From NCBI RefSeq assembly GCF_001998865.1, contig NZ_CP019607.1, positions 930,001 to 994,000 of the forward strand: a DNA stretch of 64,000 nt. The letters run 5' to 3'. This document shows, piece by piece, positions 27,613 to 37,665 of this stretch. A model generated the notes under the pieces. That model had not been told where the DNA came from. It saw only the letters and a list, made by a program, of their open reading frames with translations, and ran no database searches. The DNA is from Tessaracoccus flavescens. GTDB lineage: Bacteria; Actinomycetota; Actinomycetes; Propionibacteriales; Propionibacteriaceae. Numbering within the stretch: position 1 is the first letter of the stretch; each line of letters starts with the position of its first letter. A program made the position numbers and the translations under genes.

Positions 27613-28719
27613 ATGAGCAATATCAAGAACTTCAGCATTGGCGAGATCCCGCTTCCCAATCACGAGCAGATATCTCTCGGCAAACGTCATCCGACAAGCA
27701 CCGGAGCAATTTCCATTGCGGTGGAACTCGACGGCTCGGACCGCATCGCGTGCGCAGACGTCACGTCCGGCTTCGGTCACCGCGGCGCCGAGAAGCTGTT
27801 CGAGGTGCGCGACTACCGCGCCATGATCATGCTCGCGGACCGGCACGACTGGCTTGCGGCGTTCAGCGGCGAACTCAGCCTGACACTCACGGTGGAGAAC
27901 GCGATGCGATTGACATCGACGCCGCGATCGACAATGCTTCGCACCCTGCTCGCCGAATTGAGCAGAATACACAGCCACCTCGCATTCCTGTCCTATATCG
28001 CCGACGAGGCGACGGCCGCGCGCCTATGGGCGGTGGTCGAGTCAATTCGCATGGCAATGCTCGACTGGGCCGGAAATCGCGTCCACCCCATGCTCAACCG
28101 GGTGGGCGGACTCGCCAGCAATGCGCCGGAAGGCTGGATCGACCGGCTCGAGCAGACGCTCGACGACGCGGCCCGGGTCGCGGCAGAACTGCGGGCATGC
28201 CTCGCGGCCACCACCCGGTTCCGGGGGCTCGCCGTCCTCGACAGCAAGGCCTGCCTGGGCCATGGCCTTTCGGGCCCGGTCGCCCGCGCCGCAGGGCTCG
28301 ACCTCGACCGGCGTGCCACCGGATACCTGGCCTACGGGGAGATCTTCCGACCGGTACAGCCTCGGGAGGCGGGAGATGCCGAGTCGCGGTTCGCAGTCCT
28401 GATCGACGAGGTGGGCACCTCCGTCGACATGATCCGCATGGCGGGCCGGCGGCTGCCGGAGGGCGAGATCTCGACGCGGCTCTCCCGCAGGCTCAAGGTG
28501 CCCGAGGGTGAGCACACCACCGACATTGAGGCCCCCTGGGGCATCGCATCGTGCCTGATGGTCTCACGTGGCGGCCAGACGCCCTGGCGGGTGGCGCTGC
28601 GCACGCCCTCGTTCGCGAACCTCTCCGCGCTCGGTCTTGCCCTGGAAGGCGCCACAACAGCAGACATCCCCGATGTCGTAGCCAGCTTGGGCTACACCAT
28701 CGGGGATGCCGACAAGTAG
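27613..28719 (+). CDS. Orphan NuoD-like (49-kDa subunit/hydrogenase large-subunit fold) protein
   Basis: A 368-residue homologue of the complex I quinone-site subunit NuoD, without any other nuo gene nearby. Family landmarks are GHRGAEKLFEVRDY, LLAELSRIHSHL, GNRVHPMLNRVGGL, GLSGPVARAAGLDLD, ALRTPSFANLSAL and the C-terminal GYTIGDADK. By eye against the bovine 49-kDa subunit, His59 corresponds to Thr30 (HPTSTG) and Tyr108 to Trp80 (DRHDW), so both quinone-headgroup ligands are absent. It is shorter than canonical NuoD (about 440). Its first 100 bases are more AT-rich than the surroundings. The role is unknown. Confidence 0.82.
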   Translation: MSNIKNFSIGEIPLPNHEQISLGKRHPTSTGAISIAVELDGSDRIACADVTSGFGHRGAEKLFEVRDYRAMIMLADRHDWLAAFSGELSLTLTVENAMRLTSTPRSTMLRTLLAELSRIHSHLAFLSYIADEATAARLWAVVESIRMAMLDWAGNRVHPMLNRVGGLASNAPEGWIDRLEQTLDDAARVAAELRACLAATTRFRGLAVLDSKACLGHGLSGPVARAAGLDLDRRATGYLAYGEIFRPVQPREAGDAESRFAVLIDEVGTSVDMIRMAGRRLPEGEISTRLSRRLKVPEGEHTTDIEAPWGIASCLMVSRGGQTPWRVALRTPSFANLSALGLALEGATTADIPDVVASLGYTIGDADK

Positions 28720-28736
28720 GAGGGCGTCAGCCTCGC

Positions 28737-29345
28737 TCAGGCCTCGCGGCGCAGCTCCGGCAGCACGTCGAGGTTGAGCTTGGCGAGGTCGACCATCGTG
28801 GGGTGCTCGTCCTCGCCCCAGATGTCGTCGATGCTCGGCGTGACGGCGTTGCGCGGGAGGGTGACGATGTTGGCCGTCTCCTCGGCCTCGAGCTCCGCGA
28901 TCCGGGCCTCGAGCACCTCGACGCGGGCCTGTCGCTCGGCCACCTCGGCGCGCAGCCAGGCGGCGTTGCCGCGCATCGAGCTGAGCTCCGACTTGGCGGC
29001 GGCGAGCTGACCGCGCAGCTTCGCGATCACGGCCTGGAGGTTCTCCGCGCGAGCGTTGAACCGGCTGATCATGGCGACCGACTCCTCATGGAAGCGGTCG
29101 GCCTGATGCGAGCGCAGGTCGATCTCGTGCTTGAGTTCTTCGGCGTGCCGGACGCGCTCGGCGCCCAGTTCGCGCCATGCCACGTAGACGGCGGCAAACG
29201 CCATGACGATGGCGACGACCACCCCGGCGCGGATCACCCATTCCCCACCGAACATCGAGGCGACGGCAGCCACGGTTCCAACGGTGAGGATGGTGAGCGC
29301 AAGGGTGCGATCAGAGGATTTGTGAGCAGCGCGACGACCAGCCAT
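28737..29345 (-). CDS. Membrane protein with cytoplasmic coiled coil, unknown function
   Basis: A 202-residue protein: two hydrophobic spans in the first 65 residues (LALTILTVGTVAAVASMFGG and VIRAGVVVAIVMAFAAVYVAW), then a long coiled coil (about 70-165, LRGQLAAAKSELSSMRG, ERQARVEVLEARIAELEAEE) and an acidic tail with IDDIWGEDEHPTMVDLAKL. I cannot assign a family. It could be a cell-division or scaffold protein, but nothing proves this. A GTG at 29363 would add six residues. It is convergent with the NuoD-like gene. Confidence 0.75.
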   Translation of the reverse strand: MAGRRAAHKSSDRTLALTILTVGTVAAVASMFGGEWVIRAGVVVAIVMAFAAVYVAWRELGAERVRHAEELKHEIDLRSHQADRFHEESVAMISRFNARAENLQAVIAKLRGQLAAAKSELSSMRGNAAWLRAEVAERQARVEVLEARIAELEAEETANIVTLPRNAVTPSIDDIWGEDEHPTMVDLAKLNLDVLPELRREA

Positions 29346-29405
29346 GGGCGACAGTGTATTCACGGGAGATTGTGCACACGCGCAGCACGCTGGGCGTGTC
29401 GCGGA

Positions 29406-29888
29406 TCAGGCAGGTTCGCCGTCGGGATCCTCGTCATCGTGGTCGTCTTTGACGACGCAGGCGCGCTCCAGTAGGGCGCCCGCGCCCGCGAGGGCGAACG
29501 ATGCGACGACCGTTGCCGCGCCCTGGATGACGCGTTGCGAGGGCAGCGGGGCATCGAACAGTTGGAGATAGCGCATCACGTAGACCACGTGGGCGCCTGC
29601 GAAGGCGGCACCCGTCATGATCATGGCCTTACCGACGCTCAGCGCGGCGAACGACTCCTGGGACGAGGCCTTGTGCTCCTCGCGACGCTTCGGCAGCAGC
29701 CTGCTGTAGATCGCGACCACCACGGCGAGCGCGAGCAAGGTGATCGGCACCGACCATGGCACGACCGGAGGGAAGCTGCCCGCCGCCTCGAAGGCCAGCA
29801 GCACGAGCCAGCACACGACGGCACCGGACAGGACCGAGATGACCGCCTGCCTCACCGTGGTGAGGCCGAGTTTCGGGCGCTCGCTCAA
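29406..29888 (-). CDS. DUF3180 family membrane protein
   Basis: A 160-residue four-span membrane protein directly after folK with a 4-base overlap. DUF3180 proteins are almost always found at this position in actinobacterial folate operons, and the sequence LGLTTVRQAVISVLSGAVV followed by a central KRREEHKA loop fits. Function is unknown. The C-terminus is acidic. Confidence 0.8.
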   Translation of the reverse strand: MSERPKLGLTTVRQAVISVLSGAVVCWLVLLAFEAAGSFPPVVPWSVPITLLALAVVVAIYSRLLPKRREEHKASSQESFAALSVGKAMIMTGAAFAGAHVVYVMRYLQLFDAPLPSQRVIQGAATVVASFALAGAGALLERACVVKDDHDDEDPDGEPA

Positions 29889-30445
29889 AATCCCGTGTTG
29901 GCGTTGATGACGATGTCGGCCCGGCGCACCACGCCAGACACGTCGACGTCGTCGATGAGTTCCGCGATGGGGCCGTGGCCCGCGATCTCGCCCTTCGGGT
30001 CGATGTCGAGCCAGGGAACGAGCACGAAGGCGCGCTCGTGGGCGCGGGGATGCGGCAGTTCGATGTTGTCCTCGGAGATCCGCTTCCCCACCATGATCAC
30101 GTCGATGTCGAGCGTTCGGGGACCGAAGCGGACATCGCGCACGCGGCCGAAGTTGTCCTCGATCGCCTGGGCGCGGTCAAGGATGGTCAGCGGCTCAAGC
30201 GTGGACTCGGCGACGACGATCAGGTTGAGGAAGTCGTCCTGCTCGATGCCACCAACTGGCTTGGTCTGGTAGACCGGCGAGACGTCGACGAGCATCAGAT
30301 CGGGCGTCTCGGCCAGGAAGTCGACGGCCTCCTGCAGGATCGCCGCCGAGTCGCCCATGTTCGATCCGAGGCTCAGGACGACCTTCGAGATCGGCCGCAG
30401 GTTTCCCAGCGTGTCGACGTCGATATCGAAGGGGCCGTTATTCAT
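29885..30445 (-). CDS. folK: 2-amino-4-hydroxy-6-hydroxymethyldihydropteridine diphosphokinase
   Basis: A 186-residue HPPK that transfers pyrophosphate from ATP to the pterin in folate synthesis. Motifs are LSLGSNMGD, SPVYQTKPVGGIEQDDFLNL, and the signature RFGPRTLDIDVIMVG, with HPRAHERAFVLVPW. The start overlaps folB by 8 bases and the end overlaps DUF3180. An N-terminal extension of about 20 residues precedes the core. Confidence 0.95.
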   Translation of the reverse strand: MNNGPFDIDVDTLGNLRPISKVVLSLGSNMGDSAAILQEAVDFLAETPDLMLVDVSPVYQTKPVGGIEQDDFLNLIVVAESTLEPLTILDRAQAIEDNFGRVRDVRFGPRTLDIDVIMVGKRISEDNIELPHPRAHERAFVLVPWLDIDPKGEIAGHGPIAELIDDVDVSGVVRRADIVINANTGF

Positions 30446-30794
30446 CTCTACTCCTGCTGATCGTTACGGAGACATCCGCGAAGGTCTGGGTCAGGGGCGC
30501 TGAAGGCTTGTGCACCGTGACGGTGGCACGCACAACTCTCTCATGAGCCAGGCATCGGGACGCAATCTCGCCGGCAACCGTCTCGATCAGATCACGAGGT
30601 TCGCCGGTGATCACGGCCTCGACCTCGTCGGCGATGTCCGCATAGCTCACGGTGTCTGTGAGGTCGTCGCTCGTGGTCTCGAGGGGCAGCTCGAGGATGA
30701 CGTCGACGACGAACGACTGGCCGTCGCGGCGCTCTTCAGTCAAGACGCCGTGGTAGCCGGTCGCTGTCAGCCCGGTGAGCGTTATGCGGTCGAT
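30438..30794 (-). CDS. folB: Dihydroneopterin aldolase, apparent ATC start
   Basis: A folate enzyme of 118 residues when read from ATC at 30794-30792. Conserved parts are DRITLTGLTATGYHGVLTEE at the N-terminus (catalytic glutamate region), TVSYADIADEV (active-site tyrosine) and TVHKPSAPL (catalytic lysine). An in-frame TAA lies 12 codons further upstream, and between it and the conserved start there is no ATG, GTG or TTG. GGGAG lies 6 bases before the ATC, and homologues start with Met at exactly this residue. The first conventional start (TTG at 30743) would delete the conserved first strand. Confidence 0.88.
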   Translation of the reverse strand: MDRITLTGLTATGYHGVLTEERRDGQSFVVDVILELPLETTSDDLTDTVSYADIADEVEAVITGEPRDLIETVAGEIASRCLAHERVVRATVTVHKPSAPLTQTFADVSVTISRSRDE

Positions 30795-30881
30795 CGGAGG
30801 CTCCCTTCGGGTATCGATTCGACCTTAGCGCACCACCTACCGCGGGGGCGTACCCGCCTGGGGTCTTTCGATGGAATTTGG

Positions 30882-31811
30882 TCACGCTCGAGGCGGAAGT
30901 GACCGGTCAGAGTCGCCGCGGAGCGGGTCGGCTGAGCCCCGGTGTGGCCGCGTGGCCCGCTCGCCTGCGGGCGTCGGGTCGATGGGTCCCGCCACGTCGA
31001 CCCGGGCGACGCCGTCGCCGAGCAGCTGCATGGCAACGGTGATCGCGTCGGACTGGCCTGCCACGTCGTGGGTGCGCACCCCCCACACGCCGTGCAGCGC
31101 GGACCAGAAGGACAGGGCCGCGGTCGCGCCGTCCCTTCCGTGCGGTTCGCGGCCGCCGAGCAGATGCCCGAGGAAGGCCTTCCTGGATGCGCCGACGAGC
31201 AGCCGATGGCCAAGTGCCTGGAACCGGTCGAGGTGGCGCAGCAGCTGCCAGTTGTGCTCGGCCGTCTTCGAGAAGCCGAGCCCAGGGTCGAGGATGATGC
31301 GCGACGGGTCGACTCCCCCGCCGACCGCCCGGTCGCGCTGGGCGAGCAGTTCCGCGAGCACCTCTTCGACGACGTCGTCGTACGTGGCGAGCGACTGCAT
31401 CCGCGAGGAATGGTCGCGCCAGTGCATGACGACGTAGTCGGCGTCGGAGTCGGCGACGCTGGGGATCATGTCGGGGTCGGCGAGGCCGCCGGAGACGTCG
31501 TTGATCATCCGCGCTCCGGCCTGCAGGGCCGCGCGGGCGACGCTGGCTCGCATCGTGTCGACCGACACCGTCGCCCCCTCCGCGACGAGAGCCGAGACGA
31601 CTGGTACGACGCGCGCGAGTTCCTCTTCGGGCGAGACGCGTGCGGCGCCGGGCCGGGTCGACTCGCCGCCGACGTCGATGATCCCCGCGCCTGCGGCCAT
31701 CATCTCCCTGGCGTGGGCGAGGGCGCGCTCGCCGTCAAGATAGGCGCCGCCGTCGGAGAACGAGTCAGGGGTGACGTTGAGGATGCCCATCACCTGGGTC
31801 ACCGGGATCAC
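30882..31811 (-). CDS. folP: Dihydropteroate synthase
   Basis: A 309-residue TIM barrel joining para-aminobenzoate to the pterin pyrophosphate; the sulfonamide target. Motifs are [48 protein letters not shown] and [12 protein letters not shown]. The C-terminal extension after PIDPTPAGE is hydrophilic. The start overlaps the folE stop by 4 bases. An 87-base gap separates it from folB. Confidence 0.95.
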   Translation of the reverse strand: MIPVTQVMGILNVTPDSFSDGGAYLDGERALAHAREMMAAGAGIIDVGGESTRPGAARVSPEEELARVVPVVSALVAEGATVSVDTMRASVARAALQAGARMINDVSGGLADPDMIPSVADSDADYVVMHWRDHSSRMQSLATYDDVVEEVLAELLAQRDRAVGGGVDPSRIILDPGLGFSKTAEHNWQLLRHLDRFQALGHRLLVGASRKAFLGHLLGGREPHGRDGATAALSFWSALHGVWGVRTHDVAGQSDAITVAMQLLGDGVARVDVAGPIDPTPAGERATRPHRGSADPLRGDSDRSLPPRA

Positions 31812-32373
31812 CGGCCCAAGATCAGGCTCATGGCCTCCGCACGGGTGGCGGGGTTGCGCAGTTGGCCGCGGACGGCCGAGGTCACCGTCTGGCTGCCGGG
31901 CTTCCGCACGCCGCGCATGGTCATGCAGGTGTGCTCGGCGGAGATGACGACGATCGCGCCGCGCGCATCGAGCTCGTTGACGAGGGCCTCCGCGATCTGG
32001 GTCGTCAGCCGCTCCTGGACCTGGAGCCGCCTCGCGTAGACGTCGACGAGGCGGGCGAGCTTCGAGAGTCCGGTCACGCGGCCGTTCTCGGAGGGGATGT
32101 AGCCGATGTGGGCGACGCCGGTGAACGGCAGCATGTGGTGTTCACACATGCTGACCAGCTCGATGTCCTTGACGAGGACCATCTCCTCGTGAGCGATGTC
32201 GAACGTGGTGCCGAGGATCTCCTTGACGTCCGCGTCGTAGCCCGCGGCCAGCTCGGTCCAGGCCCGCGCGACCCGGTCAGGGGTGTCACGCAGTCCGTCG
32301 CGTTCGGGGTCCTCCCCGATCGCGATCAACAGTTCGCGGATGGCTGCCGCCGCGCGCGGCCCGTCGACGGCCA

Positions 32374-34419
<2,046 letters not shown>

Positions 34420-34518
34420 GTCATTCCGATCTCGTGGGTGCCGAGGGTTCAGCGCACCGAAACCTTACCAGCGTACGCAACATCGGCTTGTGGTCACGCC
34501 TGGGATCCGCTATCGGCA

Positions 34519-35124
34519 CTAGATCGCCAGGTCGACGGATAGGAGGCCGGCGTGGTCTGCGCCCCTGGCAAGCCCTCCAGCACATCGGGTGTGGCGCCCA
34601 CCCGTGCCGAGTGGTCCCGCCGGTCGCCGCGGCACGGGGCGCGTGGGAGCTGCGATGCCGCGCCCGGTCGAGCGCCAGAGCACCGGGCCGAGGACCGCTA
34701 CGCCGAGGGTGGCCGCGAGGGCTCCGATCGAGAACAAGCATGGCCAAACCGAGACCTTCGGCCGCTTGGCGAGCAGTTCGCCCTCGGGGTCCCTACAGAT
34801 GGTGACCTCGTCACCCACCCGGATGTCCTCGCTGCGCACGGATCTGGTTGAGCCGTCCGGCATCGAGACCTCGACGTGACGGACCTCGCGCGTCGAGACC
34901 CGGCGTCTGGTGCGTACCCCCTCCCCGCTCTGGAACTCGCCGGTCGCGGTCACGGTGACCTCTTCGTACGAGGCGGTGGCCGTCGACACGTCACGGGAGG
35001 TGCTGAAGACACCGAACACGACAAGCGCAGCGAGGGCCAGCAGCCAGGTCACGACCTCCCTCGGCGAGCGCCTTCTCGCCCGGATCGCCTCGGCGTACAG
35101 CGGTGAGCTCGTCGGATCCGTCAC
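34519..35124 (-). CDS. DUF3592-like two-span membrane protein
   Basis: A 201-residue protein with a span at about 24-42, an extracytoplasmic domain of about 80 residues (VTVTATGEFQSGEGVRTRR, RHVEVSMPDGSTRSV, IRVGDEVTICRDPEG) and a second span near 125-148, the layout of DUF3592 proteins. The last 50 residues are Arg/Gly/Pro-rich and unlike the rest; they may be a shifted or non-homologous tail. Function unknown. Confidence 0.65.
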   Translation of the reverse strand: MTDPTSSPLYAEAIRARRRSPREVVTWLLALAALVVFGVFSTSRDVSTATASYEEVTVTATGEFQSGEGVRTRRRVSTREVRHVEVSMPDGSTRSVRSEDIRVGDEVTICRDPEGELLAKRPKVSVWPCLFSIGALAATLGVAVLGPVLWRSTGRGIAAPTRPVPRRPAGPLGTGGRHTRCAGGLARGADHAGLLSVDLAI

Positions 35125-35165
35125 GGGAGGCCTCCCTGATCGACAAATCCGGAAAGCCTATCCCC

Positions 35166-35182
35166 GCCGGGGTCTCCCCGGC
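35166..35182 (-). terminator. Hairpin downstream of hpt
   Basis: Perfect 7-bp stem GCCGGGG/CCCCGGC with a TCT loop, 9 bases beyond the hpt stop. No U-tract. Confidence 0.45.
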
Positions 35183-35191
35183 CCCGCCAGG

Positions 35192-35743
35192 TCAGCTGTA
35201 GACGTGCTTGGCGAGGGTGCCGACGTCGCGCAGGTTGCGGTAGCGCCCGGCGTAGTCGAGGCCGTAGCCGACCACGAACTCGTTGGGGATCTCGAAGCCC
35301 ACGTACTTCACCGGCACCTCCATCTGGGCGGCGTCGGGCTTGCGGAACATCGTCATGATCTCGAGGCTCGCGGGCCCGCGGGAGGCGAGGTTGCTCATCA
35401 GGTAGGAGAGCGTCAGTCCGGTGTCGATGATGTCCTCGACCACGATCACATGGCGGCCCTCGAGGTCGGCGTTGAGGTCCTTGAGGATGCGCACGACGCC
35501 GCTCGACTGGGTGCCCGCACCGTAGGACGACACCGCCATCCAGTCCATCTCGACGTGGCTGCGCATCGCGCGCTGCAGGTCGCTCATCACCATCACTGCG
35601 CCGTTGAGCACGCCAACGAGCAGGATGTCGCGCCCCGCGTAGTCCTCATCGATCTGCTGAGCCACTTCGTCGATCCTGGCCTGAATTTCGGCCGAGGTGA
35701 AGAGCACCTTCTCCAGGTCTTGCGACACGTCTGTTGCATCCAC
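35192..35743 (-). CDS. hpt: Hypoxanthine phosphoribosyltransferase
   Basis: A 183-residue purine-salvage enzyme making IMP/GMP from hypoxanthine/guanine and PRPP. The PRPP-binding motif is VIVVEDIIDTGLTLSYL; LLVGVLNGAVMVMSDL, SSYGAGTQSSG and FVVGYGLDYAGRYRNL complete the fold. I set the start at a GTG (VDATDVSQDLEKVLF), 11 bases beyond the tilS stop. The tilS-hpt-ftsH order is classical. Confidence 0.94.
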   Translation of the reverse strand: MDATDVSQDLEKVLFTSAEIQARIDEVAQQIDEDYAGRDILLVGVLNGAVMVMSDLQRAMRSHVEMDWMAVSSYGAGTQSSGVVRILKDLNADLEGRHVIVVEDIIDTGLTLSYLMSNLASRGPASLEIMTMFRKPDAAQMEVPVKYVGFEIPNEFVVGYGLDYAGRYRNLRDVGTLAKHVYS

Positions 35744-35753
35744 GTGCAAGAGC

Positions 35754-36701
35754 CTATACCGGCTCCACCTCGCCCGCACCCGGGGTGAAGTGGAGGCGCC
35801 CGTCGACCCTGCGTACCGTTCCCCCCGGCACGTGGATCCCGCCCTGGCCGCGCCAGGCGAGCACCAGTTGGTCGACGGCGAGCACGTGGTTCTGCTCGGC
35901 CGCGGAGCCGCGCGAGCCGAGCCAGCGGTGCAGCGCCCGCCAGCGAAGGGCGTCGGGCAGATCGGACAGTTCACGACACGACGGCGACTCATCGTCTGGT
36001 GCCTCGATGCCCGCGAGCGAGTCGAGCAGGTCTGCATCGGCCCGGGCGAGCAGCGCGGTGCGGGCGAGCGCAGGTGCGATGTCGCGGCCGAGCCCTTCCG
36101 AGAGTTCACGCAGGAGCCTCCTGGCCCTGACGCGGGCGAAGGCCGGATCGTCGTTCATGGGGTCGTGCCACCAGTCGATCCCCCATGCCTGGCAGGCGGC
36201 CACCGTCTCGTCGCGGCGCAGCCCGAGCAGCGGCCGGATCAGGGGCTCACGGCGCGGGGCCATGCCCGCGAGCGAGCGGGTGCCTGAGCCGCGCAGCAGG
36301 CCGAGCAGGACGCTCTCGGCCTGGTCGTCGAGCGTGTGTCCGAGCAGCACCGGCAACCCCTGCGCGGTCAGCGCGGAGAGCCTGGCCTCACGGGCGGCGG
36401 CCTCGACGCCGTCGCCGGAGGGCCGGACGGTGACCTTGACGATGTCGGCCTCAACGCGCCGGCTGTGCAGCCGTTGACGCGTCCGCTCGGCGACGTCGGC
36501 CGACCCGTCCTGCAGGCCGTGGTCGACCACGATCGCGCGGATCCGGCCGCCCGCCCTTGCCGCCGCCCACTGCGCGCCGAGCGCAAGCGCCATGGAGTCG
36601 GCGCCCCCTGAGCAGCCGACGATCACCTCGCCGGGTGGCAGGTGGTCCGCGACGGCACGGGCGACGAGGAGCGCGGCGGGCGCCAACTCCTGCCTAGCCA
36701 T
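35754..36701 (-). CDS. tilS: tRNA(Ile)-lysidine synthetase
   Basis: A 315-residue PP-loop ATPase that modifies C34 of the tRNA-Ile CAU anticodon to lysidine. The PP-loop SGGADS lies at about residues 31-36; VDHGLQDGSADVAE and LLGHTLDDQAESVLL are typical. It lacks the long C-terminal domain of the E. coli enzyme, as in other actinobacteria. Its first 8 bases overlap the DUF2342 gene. Confidence 0.94.
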   Translation of the reverse strand: MARQELAPAALLVARAVADHLPPGEVIVGCSGGADSMALALGAQWAAARAGGRIRAIVVDHGLQDGSADVAERTRQRLHSRRVEADIVKVTVRPSGDGVEAAAREARLSALTAQGLPVLLGHTLDDQAESVLLGLLRGSGTRSLAGMAPRREPLIRPLLGLRRDETVAACQAWGIDWWHDPMNDDPAFARVRARRLLRELSEGLGRDIAPALARTALLARADADLLDSLAGIEAPDDESPSCRELSDLPDALRWRALHRWLGSRGSAAEQNHVLAVDQLVLAWRGQGGIHVPGGTVRRVDGRLHFTPGAGEVEPV

Positions 36702-37665
36702 CGACCCGGTCGAGCCAGCGCCCCGGCTCGGTGATCTCTTCGGGGCGCGGCAGGTTGCCTGGCTGGGCGAACGCCGTCATCAGCGCGGCGCGGCCCTTGA
36801 GCGCGGTGATCCGGTCGCAGAAGGCCAGCCCGTCGCGATACTGGGCCGACTTGTCGAGCGAGGACGACAACCGGCCGAGCCCCGATGCTCCCTTCGGCCG
36901 CGTGAACGCCTTGCGCAGCGCCCGGACGGTGCGGACGTGGCCGCGGCCGGCGTTGTCTGCCGTGTGGTCGGCGTGTCCCTCCAGGAACGTCATGGCGGCC
37001 ACCAGTTCGCCGAGCGCCTCCCCCGCCTCGCCGGTCGCGAGCATCGAGGCGAGGTCGCCGGTGCGCGCCCATGCCACCAGACCGGGAAGCGGGGGCGCGT
37101 CGTCCTCGAAGACCGTTCGCGCACGCTCGGCGATCCAGGCTCGCAGCCAGGGTGCGGCCCGGAACTGCAGGGCGTGGGTCTGCTCGTGCAGCGCGACCCA
37201 CAGCCGGAAGTCTGACGGCACGAACCCGTGGCTGCGCTCGTGGGCGACGATCGTCGGGGCGACGAGGTAGAGGGTGTCGGAGCCGGTGTAGGCGTCGAAC
37301 TGGCCGAGCAGCCTTCTGCTTGCCATCCGCAGACCGGCGCCGAGCAGCACGGCGTTGCCCGCGCCCCTCACCCGGTTCAGCGGGCCAGCGGGACGGCGGG
37401 GAAGGTCCAGCTCGTGGACTGTGGCCTCGATCATGGAACGCACGGCCCTCCCCCAGCCCGCCCAGTCCACGACGCTGATCCGGGAGGCGCCGGGCGAGTC
37501 GACGCCGAGCCGCGCCGCTGCGAGTTCCCCCGCCCTTCTCGCGGTGACGCGCAGGTCGGCGACGAGCTGCTGCACCTGACGCGAGTCGACCTCGGGCAGG
37601 CCGCGCGAGCCGGTCCCCCCGAGCGCGAGCGCGAGGGACCAGTTGATGCTGGGGGCGTAACTCAT
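36694..37665 (-). CDS. DUF2342 zinc-dependent metalloprotease family protein
   Basis: A 323-residue protein with the zinc-binding HEQTH motif (LWVALHEQTHALQF), and FLEGHADHTADNAG, which would supply the third ligand. This family (DUF2342, also named coenzyme F420 biosynthesis-associated) is regularly encoded between dacB and tilS in actinobacteria. No signal peptide, so probably cytoplasmic. The substrate is unknown. ATG overlaps the dacB stop by 4 bases. Confidence 0.85.
   Translation of the reverse strand: MSYAPSINWSLALALGGTGSRGLPEVDSRQVQQLVADLRVTARRAGELAAARLGVDSPGASRISVVDWAGWGRAVRSMIEATVHELDLPRRPAGPLNRVRGAGNAVLLGAGLRMASRRLLGQFDAYTGSDTLYLVAPTIVAHERSHGFVPSDFRLWVALHEQTHALQFRAAPWLRAWIAERARTVFEDDAPPLPGLVAWARTGDLASMLATGEAGEALGELVAAMTFLEGHADHTADNAGRGHVRTVRALRKAFTRPKGASGLGRLSSSLDKSAQYRDGLAFCDRITALKGRAALMTAFAQPGNLPRPEEITEPGRWLDRVDG

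Noticed and set aside
30795..30881. A start codon for folB further upstream in the folP-folB gap
   Set aside because: An in-frame TAA lies 12 codons before the conserved N-terminus and no standard start codon follows it before the conserved residues.
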